From positions 54,026,322-54,090,321 of the forward strand of contig NC_085861.1 of the NCBI RefSeq assembly GCF_034702125.1: a DNA stretch of 64,000 bases, given 5' to 3'. Of this stretch, positions 13,490 through 24,160 are shown piece by piece; positions within the stretch are counted from its first letter, which is position 1, and the number at the start of each line of letters is the position of its first letter. The notes under the pieces were generated by a model, which was not told where the DNA came from, did no database searches, and was given only the letters and a program-made list of their open reading frames with translations. Position numbers and translations under genes: made by a program. The stretch is from Engraulis encrasicolus. Its lineage: Eukaryota; Chordata; Actinopteri; Clupeiformes; Engraulidae.

Positions 13490-14490
13490 TGATTATTATA
13501 TGGTTGTGACGTCATCTGTCGAATGCTCCATTCATTTCAACGGGGCTCCCCAACGTTCGGACGTCTGTTATTTTTCGATAACGGACGGGTTGGTCTATAA
13601 CAGACCCCTGTCAATGGCAACAAGACTTTTCACTGCTATGCACAGACTTAAGCGACTTTTCAACAAGACTCTAATCAGCTGCTGTGATAGACAGCACCCG
13701 TTGTCCTGGCTACCGCTGTCAATGGCAACGGCATACAGACTGAGACTCCCAACGGAGTTCGCTCCCGGACGTGCGGTCCCCGGTGTTTCTATCACTCCCG
13801 GACTTGCGGTCCCCACCCGATTATATTTCACGTATTATCATATACTGCCACATACAAGCAATTTAGGGTTAGGTTTAGGTTTAGGTTTAGGGTTAGGGTT
13901 AGGTTTAGGGTTAGGGTTAAGGTTAGGGTTAGGTTTAGGGTTAGGGTTAAGGTTAGGGTTAGAAACAAAAAACTAACATCAACAAGATAACTGGCTCCGT
14001 AATATGGCGGTGGTACCGTTAGTCTGGCTAGTGGGAGCGAGATGAAATGGGAGTGTAATGAGATGGGAGCGTGAATCTGGGAATCAACGGCAACAATACG
14101 TTCACTGCTAAAGCCACTGGCTTGTATACAAGTCAGTGGCTAAAGCGAATGTTTCATATCACTCCGCAGGGGGTCCGGTCTTTTGTCACTCTAATCAGCT
14201 TCTGCGATAGACAACACCTGTTGTCCTGGCTAGCCTACCTAGCTGTTGCCTTGCGGTGTTCCACAACGGCACTGTTTTGTTTTGCGCAGCAACAATCTTA
14301 ACATTAAAAGTGTTCAGAAAAATGCATATTTGAATCATTTAAGTATATCAAAATCGCAAAGAAGCTTTCGGTTGAGTTTCGCTTTGTGGAATAGCAGCAC
14401 TTCAGAGAAGAACAATTTGAGAGAACAAGACGTCTTTTTGTCGTGCTGCTATTCCACGGTAGCGACCTTCTCGCCGAACGTTAACCCTTA
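13490..14490 (+). mobile_element. Repeat R (YR-element relative), copy A
   Basis: Begins near ATTATTATATGG, followed by GACGTCATCTGTCGAATG and CCCCAACGTTCGGACG. Ends in a palindrome whose right side reads GTGCTGCTATTCCACGG, GCGACCTTCTCGCCGAACG, TTAACCC. The inverse copy B lies at 50124-50612. The CCCCAACGTTCG end block also occurs beside the tyrosine recombinase gene at 58.3 kb, so this is probably a non-autonomous relative of that element. A segment at about 13735-14190 is absent from copy B and holds telomere-like repeats. Confidence 0.65.
13864..13962 (+). repeat. Interstitial telomere-like TTAGGG array
   Basis: About 100 bp of TTAGGG with TTTAGG and TTAAGG variants. It lies within copy A of repeat R and is flanked by ordinary sequence, so it is interstitial rather than a chromosome end. 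The Gly-Leu frame through it is not a gene. Confidence 0.95.
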
Positions 14491-15473
14491 CTTAGCTGAA
14501 TTCCCCTGACATCAACCCCAAAAGCTTGCCTAACACTGTTATTTGACATACACACACGTGCGCACATGCGCGCGTGCACACAAACACACACACACGCACG
14601 CACATCTCCCTGGCACCTACCTACTGTATGTTGTGTTTGTACCTGCCTGAATGACCACAACAAAGCCAATCTTTGTGTAGGGACTCCCAGGTTGCCAAAA
14701 ATGCTTGATGACAACAACAGCAACTGCAAGCCCACCAACCACCACCAACAGTGGAGTGACTGCTCCTCCACCACCTCCTCTTACGCCTCCCTCCTTCACC
14801 TCCTCCCTGGCTGCTGACACCAGGCAATTTACAGCTTTGCTGCCTCGCCCCACGTTACAGCAATACATCTGCAGAATGACAAGTCTATTTGCTACCGCAA
14901 ACCGACGGGACGGCCTCGCTCACTCCCGTCTGTTCGAGAGAAAAAGCGACGCGGACGAGCACACTTGCTCACACACACTCACCCGATTGTAATGTACACA
15001 CACGGTTTTCTCACATACACACACCCTTTGTCTTTCAGTTATTCGGTGGTAAACTAAAGACACATGCACCCAGTTCTTTCTCTCACACACACACAGTGTC
15101 TCCGTGTGTGTTCTGCCTCTACTTATCTCTCTCCCTAACCCCCCCTCCCCCACACACACTCCCTCTCCATGTGTGTTCTGGAAAGTTCTGTCAGGTGCCG
15201 GCGTCAGGAGTGATGACGGTTCTCTGACAGGCCTGGAATTCTTGCGTGCCGCTGCAGGGGTGTCGATGCAGGCCCTCACACTGAAATCACAGTGTCACCT
15301 GGGCTGGCCCTGGGCAACGGCTCCCCTCTCCTCCCCTCCGCTCCTCTTTGCCGCTCTCTGCTGTGATTTACACTCCTTGTCTAGCGGCCGTACCACCGCA
15401 CGATTTATCATCCTCCCTGTTACTGTTCCAGCTGTGTGTCGGTCTTACCTGAGTGATGAGACACACGTCACAC

Positions 15474-15475
<2 letters not shown>
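14491..15475. other. No gene recognised
   Basis: CA-scattered sequence and C-rich trinucleotide runs (14720-14800). I see no supported exon. Confidence 0.5.

Positions 15476-15511
<36 letters not shown>
15476..15511 (+). repeat. (GA)n microsatellite
   Basis: About 35 bp of GA. Confidence 0.95.
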
Positions 15512-15821
15512 CCTGGAGCCACTTGGGCATATTGCTTTTCCTGTTTGCCCAGATAATCACAGCAATTAGTGTGTTCCAGTAATATAATGGCAATTTACAA
15601 TGTTATACATGTAGACGGCATAGACAGACAATAAACATATTCACAGATTTAAATTTACTTAGTATGTGTTATTTTGCTGACTTGACTGTGATAACAGAAC
15701 ATTTAAAGACTGATGAAGACATCTTTTCCCTGACACACCCACACAGATTTACTCTGTCTAATATCAGCATGGCACACACGTGCACGCATGCACACACATA
15801 GCGATATCAACATGACACAGG

Positions 15822-16005
15822 CAGTGTTGCCAGATTGGGCAGTTTCTCGGCCAATTGGGCTGCTTAGGATGGCCGTCTGCGGGTAAAATTGGCATTTTGC
15901 AGGAAAAAAATTGAATATTAATAGAATTGGGCGGGATTTAGTGCTTCCAGGCGGGTTTTGAACATTTTTTGGTCTGGAACTCATCAGCGTCATCTGGCAA
16001 CCCTG
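15822..16005. mobile_element. hAT MITE, TSD GACACAGG
   Basis: 184 bp with termini CAGTGTTGCCAGAT and ATCTGGCAACCCTG (inverted), flanked by the exact 8-bp duplication GACACAGG (15814-15821 and 16006-16013). Eight-bp duplications and CAG ends are hAT hallmarks. Diverged relatives appear near 23770, 33240 and 38420. Confidence 0.92.
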
Positions 16006-16231
16006 GACACAGGCGCACACACAGTCACAGGGCTACAGGGGAGACCAGGAGGTTTGTCTCCCTCCTCTCTTCCCGCTGGGGCATGCTCTCCTATTAAGGA
16101 CAGCCAGGGAGAAAAATGCCTGCAAGCTTCCGTTCACTACAGTAGTCTGGGACAGGCTAATTAAAATCATCATATTAGGAATAGATCCATCTGAAGGCTT
16201 CTGTGGTGAGTGGGCCAATGTCACATAAGGA

Positions 16232-16392
16232 CAGTGGTGTAGTCTACGTAGAACGCAGGTATACACAGTATACCTACTTCAAAATTTATTTCAGGGATTT
16301 CAGTATATCCACTTAAAATTGATTGATCCATTATTTAGAATAGCACAAATAAATGCAGTACCTCAAAAAATGCTCAATAGACTACACCACTG
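16232..16392. mobile_element. hAT MITE, TSD CATAAGGA
   Basis: 161 bp with inverted termini CAGTGGTGTAGTCTA and TAGACTACACCACTG and exact 8-bp flanks CATAAGGA (16224-16231 and 16393-16400). Confidence 0.93.
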
Positions 16393-16655
16393 CATAAGGA
16401 TAATGCTCTTAGAGAAAAGTCAGGAGTAAGCCTAGCGCTTGCGACTGAACTCTAGTGAGAAAAACATTATCACAAGCATAAACCAATGCAATCATCACTG
16501 GTTAAGTTCACAACAGAAGAAATAGTAATTATATCCCCGAAACGCGGAGCGTAATGGTTTGCGTGTGCCGCCGCGTTAGGTCTTTCGTGTTAACGTGATA
16601 ACTTTTGAACGGGTGGTTGGATTTGTCCCAGATTAGGTGTGTGAATGCTCTAGGG

Positions 16656-16982
16656 CTTGGGTTCCCAAACTTAACCATGACAAGGCCCCCCATATACCAG
16701 TGCATTCCAGCCAAGACATGTGTCGCGCCACACTATCTTTTCTGTGGACCCCCTTTCACAGCCATAGTAGAGGGCCTGAGGCAGTGTAGGATATACAATA
16801 ATATCAATAGGAATAGGAATATTGTTAAGCTTATTTTTTGTTTTATTTTGTGGCATGTTATTCAGTTTATTCAATTTTTTATTTTTTGTTGTGCTATATT
16901 TTTCCTGCCATCCTGCCGCGGTCCCCCTAGCACCTCCCCATGGCCCCCCAGGTGTCCCCGGCCCCCACTTTGAAAACCACTG
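16656..16982. mobile_element. hAT MITE, TSD CTCTAGGG
   Basis: 327 bp between exact 8-bp repeats CTCTAGGG (16648-16655 and 16983-16990). The right end, read inward, is CAGTGGTTTTCAAAG. The left end, TTGGGTTCCCAAACTT, matches imperfectly, so its outermost bases have mutated. The interior is G/C-rich on the right and AT-rich in the middle. Confidence 0.88.
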
Positions 16983-17499
16983 CTCTAGGGTGGGTTCATG
17001 AACTGATTTGAGTTTAGAGGTCAACGCTTGTCATAAGCACATTCAATGCAGAGGCAAATGGCCCTCTAGATCCTGATGGTTCCTCCAGTGCACTGCGGAG
17101 TTGACTGAGGAAGCGAAGATAATTCGGTCACTGCAAGGCTGACACCACTGCTGGCACTTTCCTAAAAGACAAAATAAATACAAAAAGGGAATACAGTTGT
17201 GCTCATATGTTTACATACCCCAGCAGAATAAACGCTTTCTTCGCGATTTCTCACAAAATATGAAGGATTACACAAAACCTTTTTTTTTCACTCATTGCTA
17301 GTGACTAGCTTAAGATATTTATTAGCAATATTCTGTGTTTACTCTTTCAAAAGCATGATCACAACCCAAACTACCCAAATGACCCTGTTCAAAAGTTTAC
17401 ATACCCTAGTTTCTAATGCTGAATATGGCCCTGTTTAACATCAGGGACCGCTCTAAATTGTTTGTGGTAGTTGTGGATAAGGCTCTTAATGTTCTCAGA

Positions 17500-17640
17500 T
17501 GACAAAACAGCACATTCTTCCTGGCAGAATGGTTGTTTCCTGTAATATTTTTGGGTGTCTTGCTGGAACCTCACATTTGAGGTTTCCCCTGAATGGCTCA
17601 ATGATGTTGAGATCAGGAGAGTGAGACGGTCGCTCAAAAA
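17500..17640 (-). pseudogene. Tc1 transposase fragment, left arm
   Basis: An inverted copy of the right-arm fragment, including the S-P-D-L-N region of the DDE catalytic domain. Frames are interrupted. No complete transposase can be made from this element. Confidence 0.75.
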
Positions 17641-17775
17641 CTTCATTTTATTCTTTCTGAAGCTAGTGACGGGTTGATTTGGCTTTCTGTGTTGAAATAT
17701 TGTCATGTTGGCACCGTTGGAATTTCAATTCAGAAATGCAATATGAGGAGTTTGGTTGGAATCAAGCCAATGGGC

Positions 17776-17920
17776 AACAGGTTTTTGAGCGACCGTCTCG
17801 CTCTCCTGATCTCAACATCATTCAGCCACTCAGGGGAAACCTCAAATGACACCAAGCAAGACACCCAAAGATATTATAGGAAACAACCATTCTGCCAGGA
17901 AGAATGTGCTGTTTTGTCAT
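17776..17920 (+). pseudogene. Tc1 transposase fragment, right arm
   Basis: A plus-strand frame reads R-P-S-R-S-P-D-L-N-I-I-Q-P-L-R-G-N-L-K. This is the Tc1 transposase block S-P-D-L-N-P-I-E that contains the second catalytic Asp. It stops directly after the Lys. The mirrored copy lies in the left arm. Confidence 0.8.
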
Positions 17921-18479
17921 CTGAGAACATTAAGAGCCTTATCCACAACTACCACAAACAATTTAGAGCAGTCCCTGATGTTAAACAGGGCCATATTCAG
18001 CATCAGAAACTAGGGTATGTAAACTTTTGAACAGGGTCATTTGGGTAGTTTGGGTTGTGATCATGCTTTTGAAAGAGTAAACACAGAATATTGCTAATAA
18101 ATATCTTAAGCCAGTCACTAGCCATGAGTGAAAAAAAAGGTTTTGTGTAATCCTTCATATTTTGTGAGAAATCGCAGAGAAAGCGTTTATTCTGCTGGGG
18201 TATGTAAACATATGAGCACCACTGTACATAAATAAGACACATCACACTGCATCAGTGTCATCAGCTTGGGACTATGATGAATCCCCTTTCTTGTTCATCT
18301 GACACTGAAACATAGGCTATACATACAAGTCAGTGACTGTAGTATTCAGAGAAAGCAACACAGCTGAACCATGTCCGTTCCTCATTTGGACCTTTTTACA
18401 AACTTCTGCTACAGTAAAGATAGTGTTTATGATGTCTTTTACATCGTTTTGTATGCATATCTTCCATGCCTGTCTATCT

Positions 18480-18938
18480 GGCTTTCATGACGTTGGAAAT
18501 CTGCATCTACGGTATGCAGATGTGGAAGCCTTTATCTGCAAGATATTTAAGGCTGGCCTATGCACATCACCAAACAGAGCAAGGGCATCTCTATTTGCCC
18601 AAGGTGTTCCCTTGGAGCGATTGCCCCCAAGCAAGGACTCCTTGTCCTTTCATATCAAGAGGGCACACTACCAGGCAGCTGTATGACTCCAAGCGGACAA
18701 ACAACAACCTGCACTGCCTCCACCAGATTCAATGGGGTGGTGAATAGAGAATGATGACCTTTTACCTGTCCTCAGTTCCCTACCCTCTGTATCTCAGAAT
18801 GTCATCCATCTTGTAACATCCCGGTGTACCACGCAGTGCATAAGGAGGAACAGCAACTGCAAAAAGTTTAAGCTGCAGTGCACTGCTGCATGTCATTGCC
18901 ACACATCTGGTGATGTTTGCCTAAATAATGCAGAATAG
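18480..18938 (+). pseudogene. Cys-rich transposon-associated gene tail
   Basis: One frame carries Y-A-D-V-E-A-F, L-F-A-Q-G, L-P-P-S-K, H-I-K-R-A-H-Y-Q and later P-P-P-D-S-M-G-W. It ends N-C-K-K-F-K-L-Q-C-T-A-A-C-H-C with a final Cys and stop at 18936-18938. This order (LPP..L..HIKRA.YQ, then GW, then a CxCKK..L.CT..C.C tail) is a family I have seen repeatedly in fish and cnidarian genomes, but its function is unknown to me. Two in-frame TGA codons interrupt it (18684-18686, where other members tend to have Trp, and 18741-18743), so it is a relic. No upstream exon was found; the Tc1 foldback lies just before it. Confidence 0.6.
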
Positions 18939-18949
18939 GCACACAGTAC

Positions 18950-19360
18950 TATGCAAAGGCATACAAAAACCCTCATACACATACTGTATCTGATCCCTGT
19001 AAACCCTCATACACATCTGATCCCTGTAAGCTCTGTATGTCCCCACATATTGTATGCTGCTGAATATGTCCTTGTTTGTGAAGTAGCTTGTAATGTTAAG
19101 ACATGTAAGGTGATCGCCTGTCATGGCAGCCATTTTGAAAAGTCAGTTACACGTACATGGACAGGCATTTCTTCGTGTTCTATTTGCTCCTTTCTATTTG
19201 TTTTATGTCTGTTCATATTCCTTTTAGGGGGAGTTTAAATGAGTTGAATGTGTAGGCCTATGGGGCAAATGTAATAACGTGATCAGGTGATCAGAGGTCA
19301 TATGTGATTTTGCAAATAGAAACGAGATTTAGCACCCAAGCAAGGCCATTTGCTAACTTC
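18950..19360. other. No gene recognised
   Basis: Anonymous sequence with a short direct repeat of ACCCTCATACACAT near 18970 and 19005. Confidence 0.45.
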
Positions 19361-19365
19361 CTTAA

Positions 19366-20465
19366 AGGATAGTTCCGGCGTAAAATGAAAGTTTCACCAT
19401 CGCTTTCCCATGCCACATAATGTATCTAATGATGAGCCATTCCGGGCAATGCCGCGCCGTTATGGAGTTAGCTAATTTTAAGCTTTTTGGTGAAAAACGC
19501 AGCCAACGCATCACGGCGGGGCCAATTATAAACCTATTCTTTTCTGATGTTTCCCCGCTATAAACAACTTCAAAAACGCTACACACTTCATCACAAAGGC
19601 CTCGTCAATCAAACCGAGGCACAGAGAATGTCATCGGACCACACAATCTTTCACTGGCCAGTGTTTTCAGAGGTGTCTCACTGTTGCAACTCTCTGACCC
19701 GGATGCAGGCTACTCAATCAGGTGGCTAGGTAGGCTAAACATGGTCCGCGGTTCGCACCGGCTACGACCGTAAAATGAAAAGCTGGAACCCCGACCGTTT
19801 TCACCGACTGCCACTGTCTAAACCAGCCATATTACGGGAATGGCTAATAGCATTAGAAGTGGACGAAACTGGCGTAAAAACCCGGAGGGATCGCTACTAC
19901 TGTGTGTGCAGGCAGCAGATTTGAAGAGTTGCATGGAGAGTACAGGTAGGCAGACTACTCTTACAAAGTAATTGCAACACGGTATAATATAACATGGATT
20001 CAGCTTTGTAATAACACACCACTGGTGGTGTACTTACATCTGTAAGAGTACTTCTAGTACGACTTTATAAATTCCTCCAGCCCTCCTCCGTTGCGTAATG
20101 GTCCTTCTGACCTCGCGCGCCCTGGCATCCGGGTCAGAGAGTTGCAACAGTGAGACACCTCTGAAAACACTGGCCAGTGAAAGATTGTGTGGTCCGATGA
20201 CATTCTCTGTGCCTCGGTTTGATTGACGAGACCTTTGTGATGAAGTGTGTAGCGTTTTTGAAGTTGTTTATAGCGGGGAAACATCAGAAAAGAATAGGTT
20301 TATAATTGGCCCCGCCGTGATGCGTTGGCTGCGTTTTTCACCAAAAAGCTTAAAATTAGCTAACTCCATAACGGCGCGGCATTGCCCGGAATGGCTCATC
20401 ATTAGATACATTATGTGGCATGGGAAAGCGATGGTGAAACTTTCATTTTACGCCGGAACTATCCT
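19366..20465. mobile_element. TTAA-target foldback element (Kolobok-like)
   Basis: 1,100 bp between TTAA sites (19362-19365 and 20466-20469). Ends are AGGATAGTTCCGGCG and its inverse. The inverted arms (about 19366-19705 and 20125-20465) are nearly identical: both yield the same 74-residue translation in opposite directions. TTAA targets plus AG/CT ends fit Kolobok better than piggyBac, and the THAP-like segment in the centre supports Kolobok. No transposase core is present, so it is non-autonomous. Confidence 0.85.
19784..19924 (+). pseudogene. THAP-like fragment in TTAA element
   Basis: A frame reads W-N-P-D-R-F-H-R-L-P, then R-E-W-L-I-A-L-E-V-D, then Y-Y-C-V-C-R and stops at 19922. F-H-R-L-P, a central Trp and a distal Cys match the middle of a THAP domain. 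The first Cys pair is not in frame. Kolobok transposases carry THAP domains, so this is probably the last trace of the autonomous parent. Confidence 0.55.
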
Positions 20466-20615
20466 TTAATCATTTTAGTACATTTTATTCCTTACAAAGC
20501 TGAGAAACTGGGTTCAGCAGATATGTTAACAGGCCCAAAGTTCAATGACCTCTAGAGGGCAACAGAGGTCAGATACAGCTCGGTATATGACAGATTTGAA
20601 TTCGGCACCCCCAAA

Positions 20616-20797
20616 TTGACAAAAGAACACTATCTACCAACTTTGTCTCTCAAATGCCTTCGGGTGTCACAATTCAGGATACTGATCCTGTGTCAACGTG
20701 TTGGATGGAGGCTACACATTGGGGATGTGATCGAACAAGAGGGAGCAGAGCCGGACGAGGATCTTGAAGATGTTGGAATCATCAGTGTGAAAAGGTG
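20616..20797 (+). pseudogene. Penultimate exon of transposon-type gene
   Basis: A frame ending G-D-V-I-E-Q-E-G, D-E-D-L-E-D-V-G-I-I-S-V-K-R stops at a good donor (AAAAG|GTGAGC at 20797/20798) with two bases left over. Joined to the acceptor at 21546/21547 it stays in frame and continues R-R-T-S-F-S-T-I-I-E-G-V-E-V-L. The upstream limit of the exon is uncertain. The acidic linker has no function I recognise. Confidence 0.5.
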
Positions 20798-21546
20798 AGC
20801 TCGCCACTTTTCACTGATTTTAAATCACTCTTTATTTTGGTGAACTTTATTTGTGAACTTGAGTAGCGGGCAGAGCTGGACAGTTGGACACGTACAAACA
20901 CACCGCTCGGAATCGCATTCTCCTCTCCACGACACTGCTACATGGGAGCGCGCACCTTTGTGGCAGCATTTCCATCGTCTGATGTCGTGCACTGAAATGG
21001 ACATGTGTTGAATGATTGGACTCTAAATGTTTCATGTTGTGTAGGCCTATAATGTTTGTGAATTATGTCTGTTTGGTGTGGGGATTCTGTGGGCAACGAT
21101 GAGCAATGTTTGTCGATATGATTTGTAACTGGCGTTTTGTTTTGGAAAGGTCCTGGAGAAATGATACGGGCCAATTGTGATTGTGTCTGCATTGGTTAAT
21201 TGAATAATTGCCTGCATAGTGGAGGGTATGTAAAACCCAGCTCATTGTTGAGAGTGAGCGAGATAGGCGAAGCAGCGGTTTATCGGTGTAAGCAGAAAGT
21301 CTTCAGATATTGTGTAGAAAGTAGCTGCTGTTGAGTGCAGTAATTAAGTAGGCCGATCAGAAGTTTGGATTTGACTTTGATTTTGTATTGAGTGTTTTGA
21401 GTAGCCAGTCCAATTTTGGTTTATGTCCTTGACGTTGCCCACGAGCACCTTTTTGTTTTGTCGAAAATAAAAACGCTTCGAAGTTTAATTACGGTTTCCT
21501 GATCATCCATCCTCCGACACTCGAAATTGTAACGTCATCCTGACAG

Positions 21547-21770
21547 GAGAAGAACGAGCTTTTCCACAATCATCGAAGGTGTGGAAGTTCTGTGCGGTCT
21601 GAAGAACATTGCAACTGCATGTGCGCTGCTGCTCGGCCTCATTTGCTGCTTGAATTTAAGTTACCCAAAGGAGTTGAAGAGCACGTTTTCTACAGAAAGT
21701 GATCATGGAGTTGGATGGCAGGCGACTCTCCACAAAGGTGCAAGTCCTTTAAAACCAGCTTCTCCAGTGA
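21547..21770 (+). pseudogene. Last exon, LSYPKEL-family gene, frameshifted
   Basis: From the acceptor CTGACAG at 21546 the frame reads G-V-E-V-L-C-G-L, A-C-A-L-L-L-G-L-I and L-N-L-S-Y-P-K-E-L-K. This is the conserved end of an uncharacterised protein family common in fish and linked to transposons. After T-F near 21690 the expected continuation L-Q-K-V-I-M-E-L-D-G, L-S-T-K-V-Q-V-L appears in a different frame and is then cut by a stop before N-Q-L-L-Q. The copy therefore has at least one frameshift and one nonsense codon. With 20616-20797 it forms a two-exon relic with a 749-bp intron. Function unknown. Confidence 0.6.
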
Positions 21771-22019
21771 TCTTTTCAACGTGTCCTCTCAACAGGTTCA
21801 GTGTGCACATACACACGCACAGCATTGCTGACCATTTGGAAATGGAGATAGAGATGACTGTCTAATGGGGTGAAATAGAATGGAATGCCTTCAAGGAAAG
21901 GTATGTATATAAAAGACAACATTTCTTGTCAGTCCTCACTTCACATGCTAGCAGGTTAACACACGTACACATACACACACACACACACTGTCTCATATGT
22001 ACAGCATTGGTGATCTTAA

Positions 22020-22721
22020 AGTGGTGGTTCGCTATTTTAGACATTAAGCCCTGTTTGTGTGACTTCTGGGGTGAAGTAGAGATGTTCTCATAACAATTTT
22101 GACATTTGGTGCTGAACGGAGCATTTGGGTATCCAAGACTGCAGCCCCCCCCCCACCTTTACATTGACTCCAATATAGCACTCAAGCAATCGATTATAAA
22201 ATGGCATTGAACTTTCGTTCGAGAAGACATGGAACTCACCGTGTGGTCAGTGGTAGACAGCGATAAATCGACCCGAAAAATTGCAGCGAAATATACCTTC
22301 TAACTGTTGTTTAGCATTTGGCGGACCTATTTCTCCCCAGGCGCCATTGAATAGCAGTAGACATCCAGCCAGTAGGTAGCGATAGTGTGTTGTTTGTGTA
22401 GACATCAAGGAGCGAGGTAGAACGGCTATGTTTGAGCGGGCTGGCTACAAAAACTACAGCTTGCATATAAACCATAGATAGTAACAAACGCACCCCCATT
22501 TCCGGTCGCACGGAGTAATACTAGTCAAACCAATACAATCAATGAAAACGGACAATAATGATAATATATCTTCTCTGGAAGCGTATTTCACGGTGATTTT
22601 CGAGCCAACGTATCGCTGCCCACCTCTGACCACTCGGTGAGTTTCATGTCTCTGCAAACGAAAGTTTAATGCCATTTTATGATCGATTGCTTGAGTGCTT
22701 CATTGGAGTCAATGTAAAGGT

Positions 22722-22762
<41 letters not shown>

Positions 22763-22890
22763 CTGCTGCAGTCTTGCATACCCAAATGCTCCGTTCAGCA
22801 CCAAATGTCAAAACTGTGATGAGAACATCTCTACTTCACCCCAGAAGTCACACAAATAGGGCTTAATGTCTAAAATAGCGAACCACCACT
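22020..22890. mobile_element. TTAA-target foldback element with G40
   Basis: 871 bp flanked by TTAA (22016-22019 and 22891-22894). The ends are AGTGGTGGTTCGCTATTTTA and its inverse. The arms of about 235 bp are inverted copies, and further inside 22195-22265 pairs with 22605-22680. At equivalent arm positions the left has about 11 C (22145-22155) and the right has 40 G (22722-22761). No coding remnant was recognised. Confidence 0.88.
22722..22761 (+). repeat. Poly-G tract, 40 bases
   Basis: An uninterrupted run of 40 G in the right arm of the 22.0-kb foldback element. It is able to form G-quadruplex. Its exact length is vulnerable to sequencing error. Confidence 0.9.
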
Positions 22891-23196
22891 TTAAGTTATG
22901 GTTATGGAGCGAGGAGATGGGTGTAATGAAATGCGAACATCCTTGCCAAAACATAAAACTGTTGTTAGCAGCTGAGTTAGTCTGAGGTAAGATGGCAGCT
23001 CTGCACCCTGCCTTCAGCCTAGTTTAGAATGCCGACTTGATTGTTTTCTCCACATTGGCGGGGAGTCCGCTATGGGTGCTGTGCGAGGACGGTAGGTTGG
23101 ATAGTTGTGGGTCGGGGCTGTCCCGGAAAATACAGACAATTTTGTCACCCTACCATGTGATACTTGGCACGAGAGAGAAAAGTGGGAGAAGGATTA

Positions 23197-23583
23197 GGGG
23201 TCTGACACACCAAGGCGGTAAAGTGGCGCGGAACGGCCGCGTTTTTTACCGGCGTCAGTGAAAATACATTGAAACCTATCTGTCCTTACACACCAACCGG
23301 CGGTAGTCAGGCGTCAGCGGCGCGGGAGCCGGCTCCGCGCCGCGCTGCATTTGGAAAATAGAACTCGAGCGTATTTTTCACGCCGGCGACCGGCGGTGTC
23401 TCATTCAAATGAATGGCAAAGTAGCATGCTAGCTTTGGCTGTGGCTAGGGTTTTGAATAGGACTGGCCGCGCACGCCGACGCTGTCAGTGTGCAAGGCAG
23501 AGAAAAGCACGCCGGCCAAAACTAAGCAGAAAGACCGCGTCCGTCCTGCGACCGTTCCGTTCCGCCTTGGTATGTTTTGGCCC
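23197..23583. mobile_element. PIF/Harbinger-type MITE, TSD TTA
   Basis: 387 bp flanked by TTA (23194-23196 and 23584-23586). Imperfect inverted ends share ACCAAGGCGG. A CG-rich palindrome with core GGAGCCGGCTCC lies near 23325. The 3-bp TTA duplication fits PIF/Harbinger. No transposase. Confidence 0.75.
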
Positions 23584-24160
23584 TTAGGGCTGCAACTAAT
23601 GATTATTGGGAGTTGGGACAGACAGTGCAAACACAGATTTATTATCCAGTAACTTGGAAAGGCTTTCCAGCTATGAACACATTGCAGTTTCATTGATAGA
23701 GATGCTGTATATTCTGAGAATTTCTCACTCAGGCAGCATTCCTGCAGCATCACTGGCTTAAAGTCAACCAGTGTTGCCAGATTTTCTGTGAGAAATAAGC
23801 AACTGACGTCGTAAAAACAAGCCCAAAAGAAGCAACCTACGGGGTGGGTCGTCAGTCGCGTGCCTAGTCAGGGAAGACCTTGCTCTTTGCGAGTGTGGCA
23901 GCTAAAATCCCCACAAGTGACCACAGAGAGTGGGAGTTAACAATGCTGTAGAAGGGTAACTTGTAAGGATGAGTGAGGAAAAAAAATGAGTTGCCATTGA
24001 GAGACACATTCAAATCACCGGCAGAGTAGGAGAAAACAAACAAGCCCAACCCTGAAAAGAACAAGCCGGAAAAAAAACGCAGCTCGCGACTTAACGAAAT
24101 TTAAAGCGACTGCTCAAAAAAAGAAGCCCAATGTCGCTTGTAAGCAGACTTGGCAAACAC
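23584..24160. other. Diverged hAT-like repeat sequence
   Basis: 23769 CAGTGTTGCCAGA and the inverse-like TTGGCAAACACT near 24150 resemble the ends of the 15.8-kb hAT MITE family, but matching target duplications were not found. No gene. Confidence 0.4.

Larger units (their letters stand above)
17194..18224. mobile_element. Foldback Tc1/mariner element
   Basis: Ends are CAGTTGTGCTCATATG and its inverse CATATGAGCACCACTG, flanked by TA (17192-17193 and 18225-18226), the Tc1/mariner target duplication. The two halves are inverted copies: 17194-17641 pairs with about 17776-18224 around a spacer of roughly 135 bp. Each arm carries the same transposase remnant, so the element is a long hairpin rather than a normal Tc1 unit. 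Confidence 0.93.

Noticed and set aside
13864..13962. True chromosome end
   Set aside because: Ordinary sequence continues for tens of kilobases on both sides and the array is degenerate.
13500..13976. 158-codon frame ending in Gly-Leu repeats
   Set aside because: The tail is the TTAGGG array and the head is non-coding repeat R; no family motif.
19362..20469. Two paralogous genes encoding the same 74-residue protein
   Set aside because: They are the two arms of one inverted-repeat transposon with TTAA flanks; there is no sign of coding constraint.
23351..23587. Arg-rich 78-codon frame
   Set aside because: It lies inside a GC-rich MITE with inverted ends and TTA flanks.
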